A stretch of DNA of 64,000 nucleotides from Stigonema ocellatum SAG 48.90 = DSM 106950 (GTDB lineage Bacteria; Cyanobacteriota; Cyanobacteriia; Cyanobacteriales; Nostocaceae): the NCBI GenBank assembly GCA_016903675.1, contig JADQBA010000001.1, positions 124,001 through 188,000 on the forward strand, given 5' to 3'. Below, piece after piece: positions 1 through 8,494 of the stretch; position 1 is the first letter of the stretch; each line of letters starts with the position of its first letter. The position numbers and the translations under genes were made by a program. The notes below the pieces were generated by a model. It had not been told where the DNA came from and did no database searches. It saw only the letters and a list, made by a program, of their open reading frames with translations.

Positions 1-74
1 GTGGGGTTTCGGTCAAGCTTGACCATAGAATTGTTCTTGAACACAACAGAAACCCACAAACAGAGGACTATACT

Positions 75-1088
75 ATGAAAGTCTATGAGATTCACACTGA
101 TAAGCCTGGATTAGACGCTCTCACCCTCACGGAGCGATTGGAACCAAAACCCAATGTAGGACAAGTTTTGGTGAAAATACATGCAGCATCTTTGAACTAC
201 CGTGACCTACTGGTGACCAAAGGAGCCTATGGTACTAAACAGTTTAAACCCATTATTCCTCTATCTGATGGTGTGGGGGAGGTTGTTGCCGTTGGGGAAG
301 GTGTCACGCGGGTTCAGGTAGGCGATCGCGTAGCAGGCATTTTCATGCAAAAATTCTTATCAGGTGAATTAACCCAAGAGAAGTCAAACTCAGCACTTGG
401 TGGGGCGATAGATGGGGTGTTGGCAGAATATGTCGTGTTTGACGAACAGGGGGTTGTGAAAGTTCCAGAACATCTCTGTGATGAAGAAGCTGCAACACTA
501 CCATGTGCAGCCGTGACAGCCTGGAATGCTCTTATCGTCGAGGGTCAACTAAAAGCAGGTGACACGGTGCTGTTGCAGGGAACAGGTGGCGTGTCACTAT
601 TCGCGTTGCAATTTGCCAAAATCATGGGGGCGCGAGTTATCATCACCAGCAGTAGCGATGAGAAGTTAAAGAAAGCCGAACAGTTGGGAGCAGATGTAGG
701 GATAAACTATAAAACTATCCCAAACTGGGAGGAAAAGGTTTGGAATTTGACAAATAAAATAGGTGTGGATCACGTTGTTGAAGTTGGCGGTGCAGAAACT
801 CTGTCTAAATCACTCCGTGCGGTTCGCTATGGTGGTAGGATTGCGTTAATTGGTGTTCTCACCGGAACAGCAGGTGATGTTAGCACCGTTTCTATCTTAC
901 ATAAACATGTCAGAGTTCAGGGTATTTATGTTGGTTCTCGCGATATGTTCGAGGCGATGAATCGAGCGATCGCTCAACAAAAACTACGACCTGTGATAGA
1001 CCGCACCTTTGCATTCACTGAAGCAAGGGTTGCCCTAGCTTATCTAGAAAGTGGAGCACATTTTGGCAAAATTGTCATCCGCTGGTAA
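75..1088 (+). CDS. Zinc-free MDR-family quinone oxidoreductase / alcohol dehydrogenase
   Basis: This 337-residue protein has the medium-chain dehydrogenase/reductase layout: a GroES-like N-terminal barrel (about residues 1-130, with SLNYRDLL and VGDRV) and a Rossmann NAD(P) domain with the GTGGVS turn near residue 170. The catalytic-zinc cysteine/histidine ligands of classical alcohol dehydrogenases are not seen, so I place it with the quinone oxidoreductase-like branch (COG0604 type). It probably catalyses NAD(P)H-dependent reduction of a small carbonyl or quinone in the cytoplasm; the substrate is unknown. The ATG follows a GAGGA ribosome-binding site. It stands alone, with a decayed gene on the other strand just after it. 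Confidence 0.85.
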   Translation: MKVYEIHTDKPGLDALTLTERLEPKPNVGQVLVKIHAASLNYRDLLVTKGAYGTKQFKPIIPLSDGVGEVVAVGEGVTRVQVGDRVAGIFMQKFLSGELTQEKSNSALGGAIDGVLAEYVVFDEQGVVKVPEHLCDEEAATLPCAAVTAWNALIVEGQLKAGDTVLLQGTGGVSLFALQFAKIMGARVIITSSSDEKLKKAEQLGADVGINYKTIPNWEEKVWNLTNKIGVDHVVEVGGAETLSKSLRAVRYGGRIALIGVLTGTAGDVSTVSILHKHVRVQGIYVGSRDMFEAMNRAIAQQKLRPVIDRTFAFTEARVALAYLESGAHFGKIVIRW

Positions 1089-1103
1089 AAAGTCTTTACA
1101 ATA

Positions 1104-1325
1104 TCATCCAACGACAAAATTTGCCGCGAAAATTACTACTATCGGTATAAAAATGTTATCAACTTCTCGTGGACTACATCCTTCAGCAAGGGTAGCCACA
1201 AAAGCCAGCAGCACAAGTCGGCTGAGATTCAATTCGCTTGGTAAAATGAGCCAGACAAAAAAGACACTGGCAACAAAAGCGAAAATAAACATCGAAAAGC
1301 TTCCTTCCAAGCTTTTGTCATGCCA
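1104..1325 (-). pseudogene. Fragment of a phytol/dolichol kinase-like (phosphatidate cytidylyltransferase family) membrane protein
   Basis: About 73 codons on the minus strand read DKSLEGS, a hydrophobic segment, then LVLLAFVATLAEGCSP and a final hydrophobic helix. This matches the end of the CTP-dependent phytol/dolichol kinase family, where a KSxEGS motif is followed by membrane helices and an ATxxEAxSPxGxDN motif. Only the last third is present. The frame runs into a stop at 1326-1328, there is no proper start and no upstream part is found. I call it a 3' remnant. The family assignment is from memory of the motifs, so moderate confidence. Confidence 0.45.
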
Positions 1326-1356
1326 CTAGATAGGCAAATCGTGGAGTTAAACGGAG

Positions 1357-1542
1357 TTAATCAGAGTCTATACCTCTAATAATGCGCTCTAAGCACTCGC
1401 TCACGCTGAGGTCTGCATCAATAGCCAAAGCCTGCAATTTCTTCCATGCAGTAGGGGTAACAACTACCATGTGTCTCTGTTTCATCTCATCATAAAAAAC
1501 AGGTTGGTTTTTTATTCTTTTTTTCCCTTTATTGAGTTGCAT
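1357..1542 (-). CDS. Small ribbon-helix-helix-like protein divergent from the TnpB-like gene
   Basis: This 61-residue basic protein has a lysine-rich start, then MVVVTPTAWKKLQALA and LSVSECLERIIRG, a beta strand plus two helices in the order of ribbon-helix-helix DNA-binding proteins of the CopG/antitoxin kind. It is transcribed away from the TnpB-like gene, with about 60 bp of AT-rich DNA between the two starts, the geometry of an autoregulator sharing a promoter region with its target. Function is inferred only from length, predicted secondary structure and position. It could also be a plain hypothetical protein. Confidence 0.55.
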   Translation of the reverse strand: MQLNKGKKRIKNQPVFYDEMKQRHMVVVTPTAWKKLQALAIDADLSVSECLERIIRGIDSD

Positions 1543-1603
1543 AATTCATCACATATAGATATACTAATAATATAACAGGGAAACCTCAAGGAAGTGGCAA
1601 TTA

Positions 1604-2974
1604 GTGCTGAAAAAGAAAAAAGGTTTTAATATCGCTACCAAAAGTGTCAAGTGCAAACTAGACCGCAATGGCTTTGAATTAACTGAAACCAAGACAGCTT
1701 TTAATGAAGTTGTTGCTTTTTACTTTGCACTAGTTAACACTCATCCCGAAGGTGTTGACATACCTGTTGCAGAGGATGGGGGCTGGAGATTTTACGAAAA
1801 GTTAACAATTGGAGTTGATCCTCAGTATCCGTTCCCAATTGAAGGTTTTCCTGCACAGTTTCGTCGTTCTGCTATACGTAAAGCGATTGGAGCTTGGGAA
1901 TCCTGGAATACTAACTATCAAAGGTGGTTGAATCGTCCCAAAAGGCAAGAGCATCATAGACCACCAGTACAACCGCGTCGGTTTAACTTCTCTCCTAGTT
2001 TTGATGCTGGGGTGTGGAAGGAGGACGATGGCAGTGAAATCATGCTCAAAATACTGGTTAAAGGGCAGTGGAAATGGGTCAAGTTTCAGTACCAAGCCCC
2101 AAGTATCGCCGCCGATTGGGTAAAATGCTCCCCTTTGATAGTCCTGAGAGGGAATGTAGCTTATATCGTTTTTCCTCTACAGAAATACGTTCCAGCAACA
2201 GGAGGAATTAAAACAATCATGGCTCAGGACTCGTTCAGAGTCTTGGGTGTTGATATGGATTTAGATCGTCATATCGCTATACTTTCGATTCTAGATGTCA
2301 ACGCTAAGGGCGAGGTGTTTGAGGTTGCACGTCACTTCATCAATCAAACCAGTCATACAAAGCGTAGGAAGCGACTCCTAGGACGGATAGCCTTGAAAAT
2401 GCGACAAACGGGAATCGTTGAAAAGGGCTTTGGCTCTACCATGTGGGAGAAATTGCACAACGGTGAAATTGATGCAGGTCGAGCATATGCAAGACAGATT
2501 GTGGAGTTTGCTAAAACTTGGGGATGCTGTGTTATTTCCTTCGAGCATCTAGGCAACCTCAAGCCCAAACGCGGTAAATATTCCCGTCGTTCAAACCAGA
2601 AACGAGCTTACTGGTTAAAATCCAGAGTGTACCAGCTTTCAAGCCGTATTGCCTACCAAGACTACGGCATCCTAACAACAAGGGTCAATCCTCGTCATAC
2701 ATCGAGTCTTGACCCTTGGGGTAATCCTATCTGGCGAGATAACCAGTTCCCAGTGACGTTGTTTGATTTCCAGTCTTATCAAGCAGGAGCAAACTTCGTG
2801 GGAACAGTTAACGGCTACGTTGCTCACTCTGGCTTGAATGCAGCACGCAATATTGGGCTAAAAGCGATACTACGACATAGAACTAATCTTGTATTTCGGA
2901 CAGATACAAAGTATCAGACTAACGACATACAAGAGAAAGCCTATCTCAAACGAGTTCAGCCAGCAATGGTATAG
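1604..2974 (+). CDS. TnpB-like RuvC-fold protein with a damaged catalytic site
   Basis: The 456-residue protein has the TnpB/Cas12 ancestor layout: an N-terminal helical/wedge part, then split RuvC motifs. RuvC-I is GVD with Asp217, RuvC-II is SFEHLGNL with Glu314, and the RuvC-III signature NAARNI is at 412-417. The aspartate expected two residues before that Asn is Gly410 (codon GGC, one base from GAC). The CxxC...CxxC zinc finger that normally lies between RuvC-II and III is absent: the VNPRHTSS stretch is kept but no cysteine pairs follow. TnpB is normally an RNA-guided DNA nuclease of IS200/IS605 and IS607 elements. This one looks nuclease-deficient but has a full-length frame. No TnpA is next to it. 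The GTG start at 1604 is the longest-frame choice and has no strong ribosome-binding site. Confidence 0.75.
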   Translation: MLKKKKGFNIATKSVKCKLDRNGFELTETKTAFNEVVAFYFALVNTHPEGVDIPVAEDGGWRFYEKLTIGVDPQYPFPIEGFPAQFRRSAIRKAIGAWESWNTNYQRWLNRPKRQEHHRPPVQPRRFNFSPSFDAGVWKEDDGSEIMLKILVKGQWKWVKFQYQAPSIAADWVKCSPLIVLRGNVAYIVFPLQKYVPATGGIKTIMAQDSFRVLGVDMDLDRHIAILSILDVNAKGEVFEVARHFINQTSHTKRRKRLLGRIALKMRQTGIVEKGFGSTMWEKLHNGEIDAGRAYARQIVEFAKTWGCCVISFEHLGNLKPKRGKYSRRSNQKRAYWLKSRVYQLSSRIAYQDYGILTTRVNPRHTSSLDPWGNPIWRDNQFPVTLFDFQSYQAGANFVGTVNGYVAHSGLNAARNIGLKAILRHRTNLVFRTDTKYQTNDIQEKAYLKRVQPAMV

Positions 2975-3226
2975 GTGTGCAGTCAAACTAGAACGGGAAT
3001 TTGCGACCTCCCACTTTGATTGTACCAGGCTTGGGTAGACTGCCTAATGGTTCCTACTCCACTACGTTCCAACTGGTTGAGGCTACGTCTCAAAAGCTAC
3101 TGGAAGCGACTACAGAGGAGCCGAAAAAGTGAACAAATACGGTGCTTAACTCCAGTTGACTACGGTATTTGGCTACTCGCTGAAGATTTTGTACTTTAAC
3201 CTGCCAAATCGAGAACCGACTATTGT
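2975..3226. other. Flank downstream of the TnpB-like gene; candidate guide-RNA / right-end region
   Basis: In TnpB elements the guide RNA is encoded over and just after the 3' end of the gene, ending at the element's right border. This 250-bp stretch holds no open frame I trust and no CRISPR-type repeat. It ends at 3227-3240 in a 14-base motif (AGGACTTACGCATT) that recurs at 41544 and, inverted and slightly changed, at 54540. It could therefore be the non-coding tail and right end of the element. I see no direct proof of an RNA. Confidence 0.25.
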
Positions 3227-3238
3227 AGGACTTACGCA

Positions 3239-3709
3239 TTGACAGAAATCATCATATATCCAGAAATTATTCAACCCTTCCAATTTACTACCAGTCGCGG
3301 TACAGACCCAGGATTAAGTGTATTGGAACTAAGCGACGTTACAAACTATGAAGTTGTCACCGCAGATGCACCTTTAAAATTATTAGTTGATGGACAATTA
3401 GCAAACAATGAATACCTGCTGCCTGTGGGTTATGATGGTGAATTTTTCTTACCCTTAGGTTCTGGAAAACCAACTACAAATGGCAAAATAGAAATTGATT
3501 TGGAAAGATTACCAGCCGCTGTGAGCAAGGGAGAACGTAGTTTGGAAGGTTCCATTCGCATCTTCTTTCAAAAAGTCATTAGCCAGGGTTTGGGACGAGA
3601 ATTTAACTACCCGATTTTAGCAGTGGCTGAAGTGGGAGAGGATAAGAAAGTAACTTATAACCGAGATGAGAATTATGTCAAGCTGCAGGTTAAAAATAAA
3701 AGCGTGTAA
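3239..3709 (+). pseudogene. 5'-truncated gene fragment, C-terminal domain of an unidentified cyanobacterial protein
   Basis: The frame encodes about 156 residues with no convincing start: the first possible codon is a TTG inside a dispersed border motif, and there is no ribosome-binding site. The text (IQPFQFTTSRG, LLPVGYDGEFFLPLG, GSIRIFFQKVI) alternates strands and turns as in a beta-rich C-terminal domain. It looks like the end of a longer protein cut off by the neighbouring mobile element. I do not recognise the family with certainty. It might be expressed as a short orphan, but a remnant is more likely. Confidence 0.45.
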
Positions 3710-3918
3710 TGATCAGGGCAAACGCATTAAAAATTGATCAGAACGGACTTGACAAAAATCCGTAGATATGTAGATAGATTTCTAGATTTTTTGATCTGAT
3801 GAAGGGGGGCGAGTAGTAATGGATACTGTTGGCGAAGTCAAAAAGGGTAAACATGGGATAATATTTACGTGCCTAGCATTACACCCCACCCTGACAAGAG
3901 GCACAAGGAGGAATCGTC

Positions 3919-4759
3919 GTGCTTCAACCTCAACCCCTGATTTCTGTTCGGTGAAGAAACGGCACGTGTCGCACGTGCTGCCTTGGACAAAGGTAATCTC
4001 TACATAACGATGCGGGATGAAATTGGCACTGTCTACAGCGACGAAGATTTTGAGGCACTGTTTCCCACCCATGGGCAACCCGCACAATGCCCTTGGAGGT
4101 TGGCTTTGGTTTGTGTAATGCAATTTATGGAGGAACTGTCAGTGAGACAAGCGCTTCAGTTGCAGTTCGCAGTCGGAGGGAAGTGGAAGTATGTTCTTGG
4201 TTTAGAGTTGACCGACCCTGGCTTCGATTTTTCGGTGCTATGCGAATTTAGAGCGCGAGGGAAAAGCAGGGGGCGCAGAGCAACAGGCACTGTTTCCTTT
4301 TAAAGCAGTTTAAAGAACGGGGTTGGCTTAAAGAGCTCCGAAAGCAGCGCACTGATTCTACTCATGTGCTGGCTGCTACTCGTAACTTGAACCGACTGGA
4401 AGGTGTAGGAGAGACGTTACGTGCCGTGCTTAACGCTTTGGCTATGGTCGCCCCCGATTGGCTACTACCTTTGGTTCCGGACGAATGGTTTGACCGCTAT
4501 GAACGTGCCGTAGATGAGTATCGTTTGCCCAAAGGGATTGCGGCTCGGAAGGAATATGCACCAAACCATTGGGAGAGATGGGATGCAGCTATTGATCACT
4601 CTGTACGAAGATGAAACAACGCCCCAATGGCTGCGGCAAATACCCGTTGTGGACATTCTCCGACAAACGTGGATGCATCAATATTATATAGATAGTGGTC
4701 AGGTACTTTTGCGTGCTGCTGCTGACTTACGGGGTCGAGCCGAGATCCGTGTGAAATAG
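3919..4759 (+). pseudogene. Broken IS1182-type transposase
   Basis: A GTG start at 3919 follows AAGGAGGAA and begins MLQPQPL, as in IS1182-family transposases. After a frameshift the text goes on ARVARAALDKGNLY, MRDEIGTVYSDEDF, LALVCVMQF, LGLELTDPGFDFSVLCEFRAR. After another frameshift near 4290 it continues STHVLAATRNLNRLEGVGETLRA, APDWLLPL and WFDRYE, and a third shift near 4560 gives LLITLYEDETTPQWLRQIP. At least three frameshifts and the loss of the catalytic C-terminal half make it inactive. The 3' end is replaced by the inverted-repeat element starting at 4737. Confidence 0.85.
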
Positions 4760-4954
4760 TGCCACTTCGCCGGAAAGGCTTACCCTATATACATTTTCGC
4801 TGTACTATTTTTCAGGATTCTTACATCTGCTAATTGACATTAGCAGACGTAAATTGGCTCAAAAAAGGGGTTTTTTGTCTGCTAATGCTGCTCAAAACCC
4901 CTAAAAATCATGTCTGCTAATGTAAGTGGCACTATTTTGGTCGGATCTCGGCTC
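4737..4954. mobile_element. MITE-like element with 31-bp terminal inverted repeats
   Basis: The left end (4737-4767) and right end (4924-4954) are inverted copies: GAGCCGAGATCCG, four differing bases, then AAATAGTGCCACTT, so 27 of 31 positions match. The 156-bp middle is non-coding and contains a second hairpin (AGGGGTTTT against AAAACCCCT near 4866-4902) and repeated CTGCTAAT boxes in both orientations. There is no gene inside. This is the form of a miniature inverted-repeat transposable element. It sits on the broken end of the IS1182-type transposase, so it could also be a rearranged insertion-sequence end. Confidence 0.6.
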
Positions 4955-5387
4955 AATCCCTTTTACTCTCCCCCTTGCGGAAAAACTGCTGTAAAATCTC
5001 CCCTGGTTTGCGGTCCCAAGTATCAATATGCTCGTATATTAAACCGTCTTTATTAAGTTTGTACGTCGAAAAGCCATTGAAAAACACTCTAGCTTTCCAG
5101 GGAACACGCAAAACACCGCGCACTGTCCACTTCGCTAAAATTGTGTCCTCATCTGACTTATTCACGTCATGTAAATCAAAGTAAATTTCCGTAAAAAACA
5201 ATTGAGCGTGAAATCGCAAAGTCCAAAAAATAATCCGGTAGTTCAGTTTTCCTTTAAACTTGTTCACCGGATCTTGAAAGTAGATATCCTGGCTATAAAT
5301 GTCGTAGGAAATGTCTTTTGCAAAAAGAGTTGGTAAATCCTGTTTGAGAGTTTCAATGACCCCTGTTATCTGCAATTCATCTTTCAT
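4953..5387 (-). CDS. DUF2358 family protein
   Basis: This 144-residue protein has the conserved text of a cyanobacterial and plastid family of SnoaL/NTF2-like fold proteins annotated as DUF2358: DISYDIYSQDIYFQDPVN, YRIIFWTLRFHAQLFF, LRVPWKARVFFNGFSTY, HIDTWDRKPGEIL. The biochemical role is unknown; the fold forms a cone-shaped pocket. I choose ATG 5387 because GGGAGG lies just upstream and homologs begin near KDELQITG; a longer frame reaches 5450. Its last bases touch the right end of the inverted-repeat element. Confidence 0.8.
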   Translation of the reverse strand: MKDELQITGVIETLKQDLPTLFAKDISYDIYSQDIYFQDPVNKFKGKLNYRIIFWTLRFHAQLFFTEIYFDLHDVNKSDEDTILAKWTVRGVLRVPWKARVFFNGFSTYKLNKDGLIYEHIDTWDRKPGEILQQFFRKGESKRD

Positions 5388-5491
5388 GCGATCGCCTCCC
5401 AATCTCATTTCTGGTTGAATACTGATAATTATCTCTGATCCTCCAGACACGGACGTATCGGACGCAGAAATATCCCCACTCCCCCCTCTGG

Positions 5492-6556
5492 TTAAAACCA
5501 GAGGCTATCCCCACTCTCGAGAATTTTACGCAACACTTTCGCCAAGGCGTTATTATCTTCTCGCAAACCTTCGTAGAAAAAGAAAACCTCCCCTGTAATG
5601 CCACAAGTACGGTTGTACTCAATAACCTGCAACAGGTACTCTGGACTCATGCGATAAGAACCAAGCTTCATAAGAATTCCTGGTGCTAACTTCGGCAGCG
5701 TCACATCCGTGAACTGCTCATTTATCAACCGATCAATTATACCTTTATAGCTCATGAAATCGCGGCGATAAATGAGTGGGTGAATGATATCTACCAATCC
5801 CTGTTTCAGCCAAGCAGGGGAGTCTTGCAGATATTCTTTAAATGCCCAATCATAAATATTAGGAGCCATTGACACTAGCACATTAGGATTCACAACTTTG
5901 ACTTCCCCATAAAGACGCGCCAAGAACTCAGTCAGAATATCAGCACGCCATTGCAACCATTGCCTGTCCTTGGGGTTCTTTGGCGGATTCTTACCAAACT
6001 GCTGACGATAGCGTTCTACAGTCCCTGGTTCATAACCACCTTCGCTGGGTAATGCAGGTAGGCGGTCATCACCTTGAATGCCATCAATATCATAATTTTT
6101 TACCACTTCCAGTATTAAGCTTAACAGGAAGTTCTGCACTTCGGGGTCAAGGGCGTTCAGCCACTCAAAGCCGTTTTTCTTCAGCAAATGACCTTGAGAA
6201 TCACGACCAGCCCATTCAGGTTTTTTCGTCAGCAGTGGTCCACCATTCAAATTGTAGGAACTGGCGAATCCGTATTCAAACCAGGGAATGACCTTTAGCC
6301 CGAGACGCCGCGCCTCGGTAACCACTTCCGCCAAGGGGTCGCGCCCGAGATAGAATGGGTCAATTTCTATACCAAGTGTCTGCCGCAATATTTGACTAGG
6401 ATACAACGTCGCCGCCTTGTTCCAAACCACGGGAAAGACAACATTAAATCCTGTTTCCGCGAGAAAGTTCATCGCTTCCGCAATGCGTTGCTGGGAATGA
6501 AAAACTTTACTGTCTGTGGTAGTAAGCCAAACGCCGCGTATTTCCATTTTTTTCAT
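5492..6556 (-). CDS. GH10-like family glycoside hydrolase
   Basis: The 354 residues have the text of the glycosyl hydrolase-like 10 (GHL10) family with a TIM barrel: EIRGVWLTTTDSKVFHS at the start, NVVFPVVWNKAATLYPS, GLKVIPWFEYGF, LNALDPEVQNFLL, YDIDGIQGDDR, VSMAPNIYDWA and GLVDIIHPLIYRRD. The Asp pair of GIQGDDR and the acids of the barrel ends are the likely active site. No signal peptide is visible, so a cytoplasmic or non-classically located enzyme acting on a polysaccharide or glycoconjugate is inferred. The substrate is unknown. It starts at ATG 6556 and stands alone; the gap to the DUF2358 gene is about 100 bp. Confidence 0.8.
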   Translation of the reverse strand: MKKMEIRGVWLTTTDSKVFHSQQRIAEAMNFLAETGFNVVFPVVWNKAATLYPSQILRQTLGIEIDPFYLGRDPLAEVVTEARRLGLKVIPWFEYGFASSYNLNGGPLLTKKPEWAGRDSQGHLLKKNGFEWLNALDPEVQNFLLSLILEVVKNYDIDGIQGDDRLPALPSEGGYEPGTVERYRQQFGKNPPKNPKDRQWLQWRADILTEFLARLYGEVKVVNPNVLVSMAPNIYDWAFKEYLQDSPAWLKQGLVDIIHPLIYRRDFMSYKGIIDRLINEQFTDVTLPKLAPGILMKLGSYRMSPEYLLQVIEYNRTCGITGEVFFFYEGLREDNNALAKVLRKILESGDSLWF

Positions 6557-6670
6557 TTACCTAGCACCCTTCCCCCCTAGACTTGCGTTAAACTTACTTG
6601 CTTGACAATTCTAAATATAAATTAATGATTAATGATTTAAACTTCTTACATAACTTTAGGAGTATTCATC

Positions 6671-7534
6671 ATGTCCGTATTAGAAGGTTCGTGGCAGCAC
6701 GAGTATATCACTACCAACGGTGTGAGACTCCATTACGTCACTCAAGGGGAAGGTCCCTTGATGCTGATGTTGCATGGATTTCCTGAATTTTGGTACTCGT
6801 GGCGGCATCAAATACCAGAATTTGCTTCATATTTTAAGGTCGTCGCCCTTGACTTACGCGGCTATAACGATAGCGATAAGCCAAAATACCAATCAGCTTA
6901 TGTGATGGATGAATTTGTTAGAGATGTTGAAGGAGTCATTAAAGGATTAGGATATGATACTTGTGTTTTGGTAGGTCATGATTGGGGGGGTATAATTGCT
7001 TGGTCTTTCGCTCACGCCCACCCCAAAATGGTCGAGCGATTGATTGTACTCAACATACCTCACCCAGCCAAGTTAGCTGAAGGTATACGTACTCCTCAAC
7101 AGATGCTACGTAGCTGGTATATCCTGCTCTTTCAACTTCCTTGGCTACCAGAATTACTCCTACAATCCTCAGACTATCAACCAATTGAAACTGTTTTTAA
7201 AGGTATGGCGCTTGACAAAACGGCTTTCACCCAAGCGGATATAGAAGCTTATAAAAATGCAGCAGCTAAACGCGGTGCGTTGACAGCAATGTTGAATTAT
7301 TACCGCAACCTTCCTCAGCAGATAATGCGAAATCAAAGCTGGAGTGTTTTGGAAATGCCAACATTAATGATTTGGGGAGAAAATGATACCGCCTTGGGTA
7401 AGGAACTAACTTATGGCACAGACGTCTATGTGAGGAAGTTTCAAATCAAATACATTCCCAACTGTAGCCACTGGGTACAGCAGGAGCAGCCTCAGTTAGT
7501 AAATCAGTACATACGAGAATTTTTTGAATTATGA
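6671..7534 (+). CDS. Alpha/beta hydrolase, epoxide hydrolase-like
   Basis: The 287-residue protein has the HGFPEFWYSW oxyanion-hole motif, the nucleophile elbow GHDWGG with Asp as nucleophile (typical of epoxide hydrolases and haloalkane dehalogenases rather than Ser esterases), WGENDTALG for the acid region, and SHWVQQEQP holding the catalytic His. The expected reaction is hydrolysis of an epoxide, or less likely a haloalkane, through an alkyl-enzyme ester in the cytoplasm. ATG 6671 follows TAGGAGT. It is a single gene; the downstream side is filled with AATTATG tandem repeats. Confidence 0.85.
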   Translation: MSVLEGSWQHEYITTNGVRLHYVTQGEGPLMLMLHGFPEFWYSWRHQIPEFASYFKVVALDLRGYNDSDKPKYQSAYVMDEFVRDVEGVIKGLGYDTCVLVGHDWGGIIAWSFAHAHPKMVERLIVLNIPHPAKLAEGIRTPQQMLRSWYILLFQLPWLPELLLQSSDYQPIETVFKGMALDKTAFTQADIEAYKNAAAKRGALTAMLNYYRNLPQQIMRNQSWSVLEMPTLMIWGENDTALGKELTYGTDVYVRKFQIKYIPNCSHWVQQEQPQLVNQYIREFFEL

Positions 7535-8032
7535 ATTATGAATTATGAATTATGAAAAGAAAAGGGTTTTATAATTCATGATTTAGAGCTTGGCTCTAAC
7601 ACAATAGGCTTGGTGTTACGATAATTTACCTACCGTCAACCTATGTAGAGACGCGATAACCCTCAATACTGCGTAGGATTTGCAAAAATTAGAAACCCGG
7701 TAACTCATGCTCAACCGGGTTTCTGGCACCTCACTGGCACCTCAAGAATCCAAAACCTACGCAGTATTGGGTTGAGAATGAAATAGCCCTGGAATTCAGG
7801 GGAGCAATGCGGAATTCACGCATTCAAAATTCACGCATTCAAGCCGGAATACAGCGTAAGCTTTTCGTTGATTTGGAATGGTAGCTTTATTTCCGCGCCC
7901 GCTGTACTAGTTATTTTTTTCATAATTCATAATTCATAATTCATAATTCCATGCTGCTATGACAATTTAGTGACATAATATAAGGTGTGAGGTAATGAAC
8001 GGCAGCGACTTAAAGTCAAAGAGGGAAAATTT
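7535..8032. repeat. Gene-free stretch built of short tandem and dispersed repeats
   Basis: It opens with ATGAATT heptamer repeats (7530-7553) and closes with ATAATTC repeats (7920-7949), the short tandem repeats of heterocystous cyanobacteria. It contains the palindromic element at 7664-7769. The 7849-7908 section ends in GCGCCCGCTGTACTAG and recurs in diverged form at 61735-61793. I see no gene in it. The final 60 bases should carry the promoter of the pentapeptide gene. Confidence 0.6.
7664..7769. mobile_element. Palindromic dispersed repeat, copy 1 (ends CAATACTGCGTAGG)
   Basis: The ends CAATACTGCGTAGG and CCTACGCAGTATTG are inverted copies. The middle holds AGAAACCCGG and CCGGGTTTCT arms. 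A second copy with the same ends and the same AGAAACCCGG core is at 9638-9731. This copy has extra CACCTCACTGG material and no obvious target duplication. It is non-coding and can fold almost end to end. Confidence 0.6.
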
Positions 8033-8494
8033 ATGATCCGCAAGCTATTAGCTACACTTACCCTAGTTACTCCCCTATTTTTCACTACTAGTTTAGTGAG
8101 AGCGGAAAATCCGGTGCATGTGAAAAAGCTGCTCTCAACAGGGGAATGTGTAGGGTGTAATCTCGCAGGAGCGAACCTCCGGGGCGCTCATTTGATTGGT
8201 GCTGATTTGAGAAACGCAAATCTGCAAGGAGCTAACCTTAGAGGGGCGAACCTTGAAGGTGCAGATTTAACTGGTGCTAACTTGAAGGGTGCTAACTTAA
8301 CATCAACTTTGGCAACCAATGTCAACTTTAAGCAAGCCAATCTCAACCAAGTCAATTTTACTCGTGCTACAATCAACGATTCTAATGTGTACGGTGCATC
8401 AATGGATCAGCTCAATATCAGTCATGCCCAAATATACAACACAGGCATCGGTATTGGTGGCGAAGATGGAGCAAAGATTCCCGATTGGAAATAG
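8033..8494 (+). CDS. Exported pentapeptide-repeat protein
   Basis: The 153-residue product has a signal peptide (lysine/arginine start, hydrophobic LLATLTLVTPLFF, likely cut after VRA near residue 24). A GECVGC cysteine pair follows, then about 16 A(N/D)LxG-type pentapeptides from residue 41 to 125 forming a right-handed quadrilateral beta helix. The C-terminus GIGGEDGAKIPDW is non-repeat. Such proteins are common in cyanobacterial periplasm or thylakoid lumen; their roles are mostly unknown. ATG 8033 follows GAGGGA. Confidence 0.85.
   Translation: MIRKLLATLTLVTPLFFTTSLVRAENPVHVKKLLSTGECVGCNLAGANLRGAHLIGADLRNANLQGANLRGANLEGADLTGANLKGANLTSTLATNVNFKQANLNQVNFTRATINDSNVYGASMDQLNISHAQIYNTGIGIGGEDGAKIPDWK

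Noticed and set aside
1051..1329. Open frame of 92 codons overlapping the end of the quinone oxidoreductase gene
   Set aside because: Basic, Ser/Thr/Lys-rich text without protein character; it is the complement of the kinase-like remnant at 1104-1325.
1604..2974. Idea that this is Cas12k of a CRISPR-associated transposon
   Set aside because: No CRISPR repeats and no tnsB, tnsC or tniQ genes are nearby. The protein is shorter than Cas12k and matches TnpB motifs better.
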